Positions 1 through 8,658 of a stretch of DNA of 36,160 nucleotides are shown here, piece after piece. Position numbers and translations under genes: made by a program. Source of the DNA: Pseudomonadota bacterium (lineage in GTDB: Bacteria > Pseudomonadota > Alphaproteobacteria > Rhizobiales > Beijerinckiaceae); assembly GCA_021804825.1 (NCBI GenBank), contig JAJZGX010000017.1:1-36160 (forward strand), given 5' to 3'. The notes beneath the pieces are model-generated. The model was given only the letters and a program-made list of their open reading frames with translations. It did no database searches and had not been told where the DNA came from. Numbering within the stretch: position 1 is the first letter of the stretch; each line of letters opens with the position of its first letter.

Positions 1-3000
1 GGCGTCACAGTGATGCAGCGTGGCCCGGCGGTGTAGATCAGATGGGCGCGCACGGGCTTGCCAGGATAAATCCGGGCGACCACGGCGCAATAGAGCGCCA
101 GTTGGCGCAGATGCGCGGCGGGTGCCTCTGCCGATTCCGGCACTTTGCCGGTCTTGTAATCTGCAATTTCAACAGCCTGATCGGCTACGGTCAGCAGATC
201 GATCTGGCCAACAATTTCGCGCGTGCGGCCCTGCCGGTCGATCAGGCGGCCGGCAATCGCCACTTCGGCGCGGGCCGTGCCGCTGAACAGCTCTTGCATT
301 TCGTCCAGGGCCAGCACGCGCTCGGCCTCGCTGATCCATGCGTCGCGCGGCCATTCCGGCCTGCCGTTGGCCAGCAGCCTTTGTGCCAAAGCCTGGCGAT
401 CCGCCACAGCTACCAGCGGCAGATATTGCAACAGCAAATGTAGCGCCCTGCCCCGCTCCAGCGCCAGCACGCTTTGCATGGCTGCGGCGTCAGTGGCGAG
501 CGCAGATTGATCGGCAGCAGCCAGAGTCTGAGAAGGGCTGATCGGCGGCAATGGTGAGGTTTCGCGCCGCGCAGGACGATGCAGCCAGTCGGGCGTGGAC
601 GGGGTCTCGGCCGGGGGGATGACGTGGCCATGGCCGCGCGCCCGCGCGGGGCGCCCCATTCGCCATATCCTGCGGCCTTCGGGAAGCGCTGCCGCGTCAG
701 GCGCCACTTCCTCTGCCACGCACTCAAGGCCTGACAGAACCATATTATACCAGCACTTATCGGGGCGTCGCTTGCCTTTTGGGTCGTATCCGCTGATGTA
801 AAGCCTTTCCTCCGCCCTCGTCATGGCAACATAGAGCAGGCGCGCGTGTTCCTGCTCGGCCCGGTCATTCTGTCGACCTTCCGCGCCCTGCACAAAGCTG
901 TGCTTGCGTCCTGTATTCACCACCAATATGGCCGTCGACGTTTGGGTTTCGGAATCGTTGTAGGCGAGATCAACCAGCGGCTCGCTCTTGCGACTTGTCG
1001 GATTGCCGCAAGTGTCAGGCAGAAATACGATCTTGGATTCAAGCCCCTTCGCGCCGTGAACGGTCATGACCCGCACCATGGCGCCCGAGGCCTCCATATC
1101 GCGCTTGATTTCAATGTCTGCTGCTTCGATTTCGGCCAGAAATGCGCTCAGCGAGGGCGCGCTGCGGGTTTCGTGATCCAAAGCGAGGCGAAGGAATTCG
1201 TCGATGGCATCGAGAGATTCCGGCCCGAGTCGCCTGTTGAAGGCCAATCTAGCGCCGCCTGCCATCAACACATCGGCGTAAAAGTGGAACGGCGTTGTGG
1301 CCCGCGCCTTGCTGCGCCAGATCGCGAGTTGTGCTGCGGCACGCCGGTGGGTTGGCGTTTCGCTCGCCGCCAACGCTTCCCACAGGCTAGCCTCGCGTTG
1401 GGGAGCCAGCGCGATGAGATCATCATCATTGAGCCCCAGCAGCGGTGATTTCATCACAGCGGCAAGCGAGAGATCATCCTCAGTCAGCAGCAGCACCCGC
1501 CCCAAGGCCATGAGATCGCGCACAGCGATTTGATCGTTGAGGCGCAAGCGGTCGGCCCCAGCCACGGGCACACCTGCCTCTTTCAGGGCGGTGATGATGC
1601 CGCTGAAAACCCTATTGCGCTGACGCACCAGCACCAGAATATCATCCGCCCGCACTTTGCGCGGCGCCCCTGTGACGCTGTCATGGACCTGATCAAGGGC
1701 ATCGGGCGCGAGCATCGCGGCGATGGTTGCAGCAACGTGGTGAACCAAACGCTCAACCGGTTCGGACTGCTTCACCCTGCCTTCCGGTAAGGTCCAGTCC
1801 TCGTCCGCCTTTTGCGGCAGATACGTGAAGCTTTCGGTGATTTCGACATAACCCGGCAGGCTGCGTCTTGCCGCTTCATGCGCAGGAAACGGCTCCTCCG
1901 GGCTGGCAACACCATGGGGATGGCACTGGAAAACCGCTTCGACCGCCCGCAAAATCTCGCCCGATGAGCGCATTGAAAGATGCAGGCCAACTTGCGCAAA
2001 CGACCTGCCCGACTCAGCAAATTCACGCGCAAAGTGCCGCGCCATCTGGGCAAATCGCTTGGGGGCGGCGCCTTGAAACGAATAAATCGACTGTTTGGAA
2101 TCAGCCACGGCAAAGAGACTGCGCGCACGGGTGTTGGCACTTGACCCTGTCGTGAAGTCTTCGGCCAGTTGGCGCAGAATTTCCCATTGGTCGGGCGCGG
2201 TGTCCTGCGCCTCGTCGATCAGAATATGGTCTATGCCGGCATCAAGCTTGTAGAGCACCCAAGCGGCCTCGGCGCGCGCTAGCAGCGCCCGGACGCGCTC
2301 GATCAAATCGGCAAAATCCAGCAGCCCCTGCGCACGCTTGCGCGCTTCGTAATGCGCAAACAGCGCCTCCGCGACGACGCTGAGCGCGGCTGCAAGCTCG
2401 ACATGCGCGAGTGCGCGCAACCGCTCGCGCAGCGGCTGTAGCCGTTGGCATTCCGCTTCAAGTTTGAGGGCATGCCTTGGATGGGCCTTGGCGAGGGCTT
2501 GCGTCATCAGGGTTTTGAGCGGCGTGCCCTTGCCACCTTCAGTGAAAAACACGCCAAACCATGCACTTATCGCATGCGACTTCTGGCCTTCTGCTAAAAA
2601 TTCGAGGGCTTGCGTGACAGAGCGGGCTTTGTTGCCATCGGTGGGGCTGCCTTGCGAGAACAGCTCAGCGAGTTCCTTCCAAGTTTGCGGCCCCAAAGCG
2701 CCCGACAGGATTTCCTCCTGAACGCGGGCAATCGAATCGTCTTCCGCCAGATCGAGCGCGAGGCGCAGGGCCGCTCCCGGTTCATCCGAAGCCTGCGCGG
2801 CAATGGCTTCGCGATATTTCTGGGCACTGCGCAACCAATCATCAAAGGTCTCGATGCCCCCCGCTTCAGCGAGCACGCCGATTGCAGCGTGCAAGCGGGA
2901 GTCTGCCTGCATCGAGGCGTTGAGCACATCTGATCGCGCGGCACCGAGCAGCAGCGCAGCTTCGCTTTCATCCATCACCCGGAATCCGGCGGGCGTGTTC

Positions 3001-3434
3001 GACTCAAATGGAAAGAGATGCAGAATGCGCTCGCAGAAGGCGTGAATTGTTTGCAATTTCAAACCGCCCGGCGTTTCGATGGCGCGGGCGAACAGGCGGC
3101 GCGCCTGCACCAGCGCCTGCGGCGATGCGGCGACAGCCATCTTGCGAAGTTCGTCGCTCAGCGCCGCATCATCGAGCAATGCCCATTTTGCCAGCGTGGC
3201 ATGCACCCGCTCGGCCATATTGGCAGCGGCGGCCTTGGTATAGGTGAGGCACAAAATGCGACCCGGCGCGGTGCCTTGCAACAGAATGCGGATGACGCGC
3301 TGCACCAGCACATGGGTTTTGCCCGACCCGGCATTAGCGGACACGAACACATTGACGCGTGGGTCCGAGGCCTGCAACTGGCGCGCTATGGTCATGTCAT
3401 CAATGGTGCGACGGCTATGTGAGGCTTCACTCAT
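1..3434 (-). CDS. addA: Double-strand break repair helicase-nuclease AddA (C-terminus beyond window edge)
   Basis: Helicase-nuclease subunit of the AddAB complex, which resects double-strand DNA ends for RecA-dependent recombination; the counterpart of RecBCD in alphaproteobacteria. The frame stays open from the ATG at 3434 to the window edge (1144 codons). Visible UvrD-superfamily motifs are Walker A ANAGSGKT (residues 33-40), Walker B DEAQDT (407-412), motif V MTVHGAKGLE (790-799) and motif VI LLYVAMTRAEERL (866-878). A C-terminal PD-(D/E)XK nuclease follows, with DYKTG at 1092-1096. Judged by usual AddA length, only the last few tens of residues are missing. The start overlaps the addB stop by 8 nt, so the two are translationally coupled. 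Identification is firm; only the true stop is unseen. Confidence 0.95.
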   Translation of the reverse strand, partial: MSEASHSRRTIDDMTIARQLQASDPRVNVFVSANAGSGKTHVLVQRVIRILLQGTAPGRILCLTYTKAAAANMAERVHATLAKWALLDDAALSDELRKMAVAASPQALVQARRLFARAIETPGGLKLQTIHAFCERILHLFPFESNTPAGFRVMDESEAALLLGAARSDVLNASMQADSRLHAAIGVLAEAGGIETFDDWLRSAQKYREAIAAQASDEPGAALRLALDLAEDDSIARVQEEILSGALGPQTWKELAELFSQGSPTDGNKARSVTQALEFLAEGQKSHAISAWFGVFFTEGGKGTPLKTLMTQALAKAHPRHALKLEAECQRLQPLRERLRALAHVELAAALSVVAEALFAHYEARKRAQGLLDFADLIERVRALLARAEAAWVLYKLDAGIDHILIDEAQDTAPDQWEILRQLAEDFTTGSSANTRARSLFAVADSKQSIYSFQGAAPKRFAQMARHFAREFAESGRSFAQVGLHLSMRSSGEILRAVEAVFQCHPHGVASPEEPFPAHEAARRSLPGYVEITESFTYLPQKADEDWTLPEGRVKQSEPVERLVHHVAATIAAMLAPDALDQVHDSVTGAPRKVRADDILVLVRQRNRVFSGIITALKEAGVPVAGADRLRLNDQIAVRDLMALGRVLLLTEDDLSLAAVMKSPLLGLNDDDLIALAPQREASLWEALAASETPTHRRAAAQLAIWRSKARATTPFHFYADVLMAGGARLAFNRRLGPESLDAIDEFLRLALDHETRSAPSLSAFLAEIEAADIEIKRDMEASGAMVRVMTVHGAKGLESKIVFLPDTCGNPTSRKSEPLVDLAYNDSETQTSTAILVVNTGRKHSFVQGAEGRQNDRAEQEHARLLYVAMTRAEERLYISGYDPKGKRRPDKCWYNMVLSGLECVAEEVAPDAAALPEGRRIWRMGRPARARGHGHVIPPAETPSTPDWLHRPARRETSPLPPISPSQTLAAADQSALATDAAAMQSVLALERGRALHLLLQYLPLVAVADRQALAQRLLANGRPEWPRDAWISEAERVLALDEMQELFSGTARAEVAIAGRLIDRQGRTREIVGQIDLLTVADQAVEIADYKTGKVPESAEAPAAHLRQLALYCAVVARIYPGKPVRAHLIYTAGPRCITVT

Positions 3435-6400
3435 CGGCGCTCGTTCCTTCATCATTGCGAGCGAGATGGTCATAATTATTATGGCGGAGCGCAATACCGG
3501 CACGTGGCTGGCTGGGATAGGTCGTGGCAGGCTGGCGGAACTGGTTGAGCAAGAGGAGCAATTGCTCGCGGTGGCGCTCTATCAACTCAGTCAAGGTTGC
3601 GCCCGATGGATTAACAATAGTCGGCTCGCCAGTCCCGCCTGAACCAAGTTTGAGATGCTGCAATGCGGCAATCTTCGCCCCTTGTGGGGCTATGGCAAAG
3701 CCACCTTCGTGCAAAATCAGGCCTTCAAGTGTCAGTTGCGGCGAAAAACCGCTAAGAATTTGCGAATTATTCGGAAGGATGCCGGTTTTGTAATCAGTGA
3801 CGGTGTAATTGCCGTCGGCATCGACGCTGATCCGATCAGCGCGCGCGGTCAGGGTGAAGGTCGAGCCGTCGTCGAGCCCAAGATCGAGACGACCGTTAAT
3901 CTCGGCGCTGACGGTGATGGGATTAGCGCGCGCTTGGGCTTCAAAGGTCAGAAACTGTGTTAGTGAGGCCTCGATTATCGGCCATTGGAAAGTCTTGAAA
4001 CCAGCGTTTTCCAGAAGGCCCCCAATAGCCTGACGCGCCATATCGGCCAGTTCGGCAGTGGCACTTTCAGGGAGCGGGCCGTTGGGATGCGCCCGCACGA
4101 AGGCCGCAAAAATATCATGCAATATGACACCGCGTTCGCGCAGGCCCGCATCTTCATCGAGCGGGTCGAGCGCCTTCAGTTGCAAAATTTTATCGGCATA
4201 AAGCGCATAGGGATCGCGTCGCAGGGTCTCGATGGCGGTGACGCTAAGTTTGATGGGGCGCAGTTCCAAGGGCGGACAGGGCTGCGGTGACGGCATGGGC
4301 ACGACCTGCGCGACGCTATCAAGCCCGCGCGCAAGATCAAGCCAACAGGTGCCGCGCTGCACACAGACGTGCCACGGCGCCCCCGCCAGCGCCTGCAAGC
4401 GCAGCAAAAACCGCGAGGGCGTCGTCGGCTTGCCCTCACGCTTTTGCGCATGGCTGATAATAACCCGGCGGTTGCCCATGGCGCTGACAAAATCATGAGC
4501 CGTCTGGCCGATGCGACGCTCGGGCGTCGACAGCCCTAGTTGCGCGCGCATCGGGCGGTTGAGAAAGGCGTCCGCCGCAGCGGCTGGTGGCCAAACGGTT
4601 TCGTCAAGGCCACCGAGCAACACCAGATCGGCATGCAGCAGGCGCGCCTCGAGCAGGCCCAGAATTTTCAGGCGCGGATGGCCGGGACGGGCGGTGCGCA
4701 CCACGGTCTCGCGCATCTGAGCGGCCAGAAGGCCAAGATAATCAGCGGCATCGAGCAACTGCATATCCAGCGAGGCGGCGCTAAGCTCGCCAAACAGTGC
4801 ATCAAGCGTCGCCCAGGCCGTGCCCTCCGCCGCTGCGCGCTGCGGGGCAAGCTGAGCCAGCGCGGCAATGTGGCAAGCCACCCAATCGGCCAGCGGGCGC
4901 TGCGTGTTGGCGGCGGCAAATTCCGCCAGCGCCGCTTGCAGGCGAGCGAGAACAGCTTCGGCGCAATCCCAATCATCCTGCGTGAGCGCTGCCGCCGCTT
5001 GATGGGCATGGTAAGCTGCGGCAGCCTTTTTTGCGGCGCCAATCAACGCTGCCGCATCGCCTATCTCGGTGTCGGGCAGGATCGCCCGGTAGACGCCCAG
5101 TTCAAGCGCGCTGACCGCCGTCTCCAGCGTGGCGTCATCGAAATCAAAGGTCGCGAGGGGATGTTGCAGCAAAGCCAGCATCGGACGCGCCGTCTGGCCT
5201 TCAGCATGGGCCTGCACAGCCAGCAGCGCCAGGGATCCCGCCGTTGTCACCGCCAGCGGTTCCCCGCCGGAATCGTCGATGTCGATGGCCCAGCGCCGCA
5301 ATTCGGCTTTGACCCGCGCCGCGAGGCCACGATCCGGCGTCACCAGTGCCGCGGTCGCGGTGGCATCTTCGAGCGCATGACGCAATGCCAGCGCGAGACC
5401 GAGGGCCTCCTCGCGCTCATCGGCGGCCTCGATCACCGCCACATCGGCGAGGGCTGCGGATGCGCCAGCATCACCCGCCGTGGTGCGCCAGTTGCGCCAT
5501 TCGGCCGTGGCATCCACCGGGCGCAAGGCCTCGCTGACAAACTGCATGCGCGCCGCCAAAGGCGGCTCAGGTGTGCACAATTGCCGCACATCACGACGGG
5601 CAATCTGCAAGAGAGGCAGCAGGCGGGCCAAGGCGGCCTGCGGATGGGTGGCGCCGGTCACATTGTGATCGGCATCCACCGCGCCGAGACTGTCAAAGTC
5701 GGCATCACTGGCAGCGAGGTCGAGCCCGGGCAAAATGATGGCTCCCTGCGGGCTGGCGGCAATCGCCGCCATCAGTCCGGCGACGGCGCGGTTGGTGCCG
5801 GTCGAGCCCAGAACGATCATCGGCCCCGGCGCACGCGCCTCGCGCAGCCTGCGGGCCTGCCGTCCGATGGCATCCGCCTGCACACGCGCGCCGTCGGCCA
5901 TGTGGCACGCCGCCAGCAGCGCTGGCCATTGCGCCATGGCAATGTCAAGAAAATCCAGAGTGATCTGCCAATAGCGATCATAGCCGCCGCCCAGCACATC
6001 GAGCTTGCGCCAATCAACGCCCTCGACGATCATTTCGTCGATCAGTTGCGCCAGCATTCCGGCGAGGTTCCATGTCGCGCTGAAGGAACTGGCAAAAAGC
6101 GGCGGTTCCTTGCGGGCTTCGGCCTCAGCCTCAGGATCGTCCTTGACGACGATGGCATGGGCGAGGTTGCGGCTCCATTTGGCGATCATCTGCGCCAGCA
6201 ACATCCGCCGCGTCAACGGCGCCATGGCGGCCATTGCGCCGACCTCATCGGGCAGGAATGCGCCGTCGCCTTCCTCCACCGCACCGAGCGGCCTGATGTG
6301 CGGCAACAGCATGGCTTCGCCGCCATAGGCATCCAGCAAATGGCGCAGCAAAGCCCGGCCGGCACGATGCGTCGGCACATAGATCGTTGTGGCCGCCAGG

Positions 6401-6510
6401 GCCAGCGGATCCACCAGTTCAGGCATGATGGCACCGGCGCGCATGGCGGCGGCAAAGCTCGGCAGGAAGGCTACCCCGGGGGGAATCGTAAAGACGCGCG
6501 GCGCGGACAT
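3427..6510 (-). CDS. addB: Double-strand break repair protein AddB
   Basis: Partner of AddA in the alphaproteobacterial AddAB end-resection complex. The 1027-residue product matches the usual size of alphaproteobacterial AddB. In this family the N-terminal helicase-like half is degenerate, and a C-terminal PD-(D/E)XK nuclease cuts the second strand. Here the nuclease core is visible as an ARADRISV strand followed by the DYKTG motif at residues 906-910, then a QLTLEGLIL helix. I chose the ATG at 6510 (MSAPRVFTIPPG). An in-frame TTG lies two codons upstream, but neither has a strong Shine-Dalgarno. addA follows with an 8-nt overlap. The gene diverges from hsp20. The long plus-strand open frame across it (4540-6723) is a codon-bias shadow. 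Confidence 0.94.
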   Translation of the reverse strand: MSAPRVFTIPPGVAFLPSFAAAMRAGAIMPELVDPLALAATTIYVPTHRAGRALLRHLLDAYGGEAMLLPHIRPLGAVEEGDGAFLPDEVGAMAAMAPLTRRMLLAQMIAKWSRNLAHAIVVKDDPEAEAEARKEPPLFASSFSATWNLAGMLAQLIDEMIVEGVDWRKLDVLGGGYDRYWQITLDFLDIAMAQWPALLAACHMADGARVQADAIGRQARRLREARAPGPMIVLGSTGTNRAVAGLMAAIAASPQGAIILPGLDLAASDADFDSLGAVDADHNVTGATHPQAALARLLPLLQIARRDVRQLCTPEPPLAARMQFVSEALRPVDATAEWRNWRTTAGDAGASAALADVAVIEAADEREEALGLALALRHALEDATATAALVTPDRGLAARVKAELRRWAIDIDDSGGEPLAVTTAGSLALLAVQAHAEGQTARPMLALLQHPLATFDFDDATLETAVSALELGVYRAILPDTEIGDAAALIGAAKKAAAAYHAHQAAAALTQDDWDCAEAVLARLQAALAEFAAANTQRPLADWVACHIAALAQLAPQRAAAEGTAWATLDALFGELSAASLDMQLLDAADYLGLLAAQMRETVVRTARPGHPRLKILGLLEARLLHADLVLLGGLDETVWPPAAAADAFLNRPMRAQLGLSTPERRIGQTAHDFVSAMGNRRVIISHAQKREGKPTTPSRFLLRLQALAGAPWHVCVQRGTCWLDLARGLDSVAQVVPMPSPQPCPPLELRPIKLSVTAIETLRRDPYALYADKILQLKALDPLDEDAGLRERGVILHDIFAAFVRAHPNGPLPESATAELADMARQAIGGLLENAGFKTFQWPIIEASLTQFLTFEAQARANPITVSAEINGRLDLGLDDGSTFTLTARADRISVDADGNYTVTDYKTGILPNNSQILSGFSPQLTLEGLILHEGGFAIAPQGAKIAALQHLKLGSGGTGEPTIVNPSGATLTELIERHREQLLLLLNQFRQPATTYPSQPRAGIALRHNNYDHLARNDEGTSADE

Positions 6511-6592
6511 GAGCAATGCGATTCCCCTGATGGCCCAAGCTCACACGCCCGAGCGCCATCAGGCAAGCGTTTTGTCACGCGCCATCACACCC

Positions 6593-6621
6593 CTTGCAAA
6601 AGCTCAAGGTCGCCACCAACT
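6593..6621 (+). promoter_or_regulatory. Candidate RpoH (sigma-32) heat-shock promoter of hsp20
   Basis: A -35 element CTTGCAA (6593-6599) and a -10-like CACCAACT (6614-6621) are separated by 14 nt. This resembles the sigma-32 pattern CTTGAAA-N13/14-CCCCATNT; the -10 matches at about six of eight positions. The implied transcript start, near 6627, coincides with the first base of the first leader hairpin, which supports the assignment. It is an inference from pattern only. Confidence 0.5.
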
Positions 6622-6626
6622 CTTGT

Positions 6627-6712
6627 GTCGCACGGGCCGCTTATGGACGTGCACTACGACGCGCCCGGATGGTTCGGGGCGTTTCATGTCGCTTCTTGGA
6701 GGATATGCTATG
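6627..6712 (+). promoter_or_regulatory. ROSE-type RNA thermometer in the hsp20 5' leader
   Basis: The leader folds into successive hairpins. The first pairs GTCG/CGAC and GCACG/CGTGC (6627-6634 with 6648-6660). The second pairs CGCCC with GGGCG around 6662-6682. The third covers the ribosome site: TCGCT (6689-6693) faces AGGAT (6700-6704) across the loop TCTTGG, just before the ATG at 6710. The known ROSE consensus places U(U/C)GCU opposite the Shine-Dalgarno AGGA, with a G-G mispair that melts on heating, and this leader reproduces it. ROSE elements control small heat-shock genes in rhizobia and relatives. The expected effect is low translation at normal temperature and opening on heat shock. 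Confidence 0.82.
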
Positions 6713-7177
6713 CGTCACTTTGATTTGTCCCCCCTCTATCGCTCGACCATCGGTTTCGATCGGCTGTTCACGCTGCTCGACCAGTCTGAAGGCGTTGAAA
6801 CCGGTCTGCCGGGTTACCCGCCCTATAATATCGAGCGCACCGATGAAAATGCCTACCGCATTTCCCTCGCCGTGGCCGGATTTGGCGAAGCCGATCTGAC
6901 GATCGAGACCCGCGAGAACACGCTTTCAGTGTCCGGCGCCAAACAGGCCAAGGTCGGCAATGATGGCAAGGCGGTGCAGGTGCTGCACCAGGGCATTGCC
7001 GCGCGCGCTTTCGAGCGCCGTTTCGAGCTCGCCGATCATGTTCGCGTCAGCGGCGCGAGCCTTGAAAACGGGCTTCTGAACATTGATCTCATCCGCGAGG
7101 TGCCCGAGGCGGCCAAGCCGCGCCGCATTACCATCGGCCATGTCACGGCACCGGTCGCGGTCAAGCAAGCCGCGTAA
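6710..7177 (+). CDS. Small heat-shock protein, Hsp20/IbpA family
   Basis: ATP-independent holdase that binds unfolding proteins during heat stress. The 155-residue product has the layout of class A alphaproteobacterial sHsps: N-terminal RSTIGFDRLFTLLDQ, then PPYNIERTDENAYRISLAVAGF opening the alpha-crystallin domain (about residues 35-130), then SGASLENGLLNIDL before a short C-terminal tail. The start is fixed by GGAGGA at 6698-6703, six bases before the ATG at 6710. The frame is open further upstream, but that stretch is the structured leader. Regulation probably combines a sigma-32-like promoter with the ROSE thermometer. The gene stands alone, divergent from addB and convergent with lppC. 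Confidence 0.95.
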   Translation: MRHFDLSPLYRSTIGFDRLFTLLDQSEGVETGLPGYPPYNIERTDENAYRISLAVAGFGEADLTIETRENTLSVSGAKQAKVGNDGKAVQVLHQGIAARAFERRFELADHVRVSGASLENGLLNIDLIREVPEAAKPRRITIGHVTAPVAVKQAA

Positions 7178-7197
7178 GCACACCCGTCGGCATTAGG

Positions 7198-7235
7198 ACA
7201 GCGCCCGCCGTTCACGGAACGGCGGGCGTTGCTGT
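7198..7235. terminator. Bidirectional terminator-like hairpin between hsp20 and lppC
   Basis: GCGCCCGCCGTT (7201-7212) pairs with AACGGCGGGCGT (7218-7229) around a 5-nt loop CACGG, and flanking ACAGC/GCTGT can extend the stem. It lies between two convergent genes. There is no clear T-run on either side, so termination may be partly factor-dependent. Confidence 0.65.
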
Positions 7236-7237
7236 AT

Positions 7238-8476
7238 TCAGCGCGCGGCGGTGGTTGCCGGAAAGCTTTGCGGCGCGGGGCTTATGGTGCGTGCCGATCC
7301 GCCGGTGATCTGCTCGACCGCCAGGCCGCGCTCGCAAAGGCCATTGCGGCGGAACCGGAACAAACCGTCAGAGCCGTTGAAGCCCGAGGGGTTGGTCAAA
7401 ACGGCGGTCGAATAGCGCTGGCTGCCCTGTGTGCGCGCCAATGCGCCGGCCAGCGTCACCGCATCATAGGACAATGTTGCCAGACGCACCGGATCCGTGC
7501 CGAATTTGGCACGATAATTATGTGCGAAACTGTTGAACCCGGCGTTGTCGGGCGCGGCATACCATGCGCCCTGGAGTGCAGGCAGCGACATGACCCGCGA
7601 ATCATTCCAAACGCCCGTGCCGAGCAACTGCACTTTGGGGCCAGTCAACCCAGCCGCAGCAAGCTGCTGCGCGACCGCGGTGAGGCCAGCCGCCTGTTCA
7701 GGAATAAACAAGCCGTTGATCTGGGATTTCACCGCCGCAATCTTTTGCACCGCCGCGGGAAGCGTCGCGGACGTGTAGCGCACAAGTGCCTGCACCCTTA
7801 TGCCGCGCAGCGCCGCGCGTTGCTGGAAGGCGGCAGCCGCCACGGTGCCGTATTGATTGTCCGGGATCAGCGCCGCCAGACTGCGTTTGCCGCGCGAGGC
7901 CGCGTAATCGACGATGCGATCAACGTCATTTTCGACGAGGAATGACAAGAGATACACGCCGGGCGCAGCAACGCTGGAATCTGTGGAAAACGCGATTTCC
8001 GGTTTGCCCGCGGCACGCGCCAATTGCTCCACCGCGCGCACATTGGGCGAAATCAGCGGGCCGATGATCAGGTCATCGCCATTGTTGAGCGCCGTCTGCG
8101 CCGCAGCCCGCGCGCCTGCCGGAGTTGCCTGATTGTCCATGACATCAACGGTGATCACGTTCGAATAGCTTTGCTCGACCGCCAATTGCGCGGCATTGCG
8201 CAGCGATACGCCGACCGCGTCGGGCTGTCCGTTCTGGGTGAGCGGCAAAATCAGCGCAATATGCACAGGGCCGTTGCCAAACTGCGTCGTCGCCGCGGCA
8301 CTCGATGCCAGAGGTTGCGAGGTAATGGGGGCTGCGGGCATCGCCTTCGGCAATTGCGGCGCAGGGGTCGAAAACGGCATCATGGAATTGCAGCCGCCGA
8401 GCGACAAACTCGCCGCCAAGCTCGAACTTATAGCCAAGGTTTTGAAAAATCGAGTACTTTTGCAAAAATTACGCAA
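7238..8476 (-). CDS. LppC-family penicillin-binding protein activator lipoprotein
   Basis: Periplasmic lipoprotein with a type I periplasmic binding fold, related to LpoA/LppC. In gammaproteobacteria these activate class A penicillin-binding proteins; in alphaproteobacteria the role is inferred. I place the start at the TTG at 8476 because AGGAG (8484-8488) sits 7 nt upstream. A GTG at 8506 is in frame but has no site. From the TTG the protein begins with a basic stretch, a hydrophobic core and the lipobox SLSLGGC with the acylated Cys at residue 29. The mature part begins like the family (HIALILPLTQNGQPDAVGVS). It is divergent from rsmI, a common Hyphomicrobiales arrangement. Confidence 0.88.
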   Translation of the reverse strand: MRNFCKSTRFFKTLAISSSLAASLSLGGCNSMMPFSTPAPQLPKAMPAAPITSQPLASSAAATTQFGNGPVHIALILPLTQNGQPDAVGVSLRNAAQLAVEQSYSNVITVDVMDNQATPAGARAAAQTALNNGDDLIIGPLISPNVRAVEQLARAAGKPEIAFSTDSSVAAPGVYLLSFLVENDVDRIVDYAASRGKRSLAALIPDNQYGTVAAAAFQQRAALRGIRVQALVRYTSATLPAAVQKIAAVKSQINGLFIPEQAAGLTAVAQQLAAAGLTGPKVQLLGTGVWNDSRVMSLPALQGAWYAAPDNAGFNSFAHNYRAKFGTDPVRLATLSYDAVTLAGALARTQGSQRYSTAVLTNPSGFNGSDGLFRFRRNGLCERGLAVEQITGGSARTISPAPQSFPATTAAR

Positions 8477-8658
8477 AGCGCGTCTCCTAGAAAAACCTGG
8501 CCGCACCGGGTGTTATCAACAAACATCGTCTCAAATAAGATCGGATGCTGATCAAGGGGGTTTTTTGGGCGAAAATCTTGCTAATGTCAAAATTGTCTGG
8601 TCTTCGGCGTGCACAGCGGCGAGGCAGCGCAAAGCGCCAGCTAACATGAGGAGACGCG

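Noticed and set aside
6389-6709. An N-terminal extension of the Hsp20 protein
   Set aside because: The stretch is in frame but contains the promoter and ROSE leader, and the Shine-Dalgarno at 6698-6703 points to the ATG at 6710.
4540-6723. A 727-codon open frame on the plus strand
   Set aside because: It lies antisense to addB, whose motifs and length are intact. High GC content opens the opposite strand; the product is rich in Arg, His and Gln with no recognisable domain.
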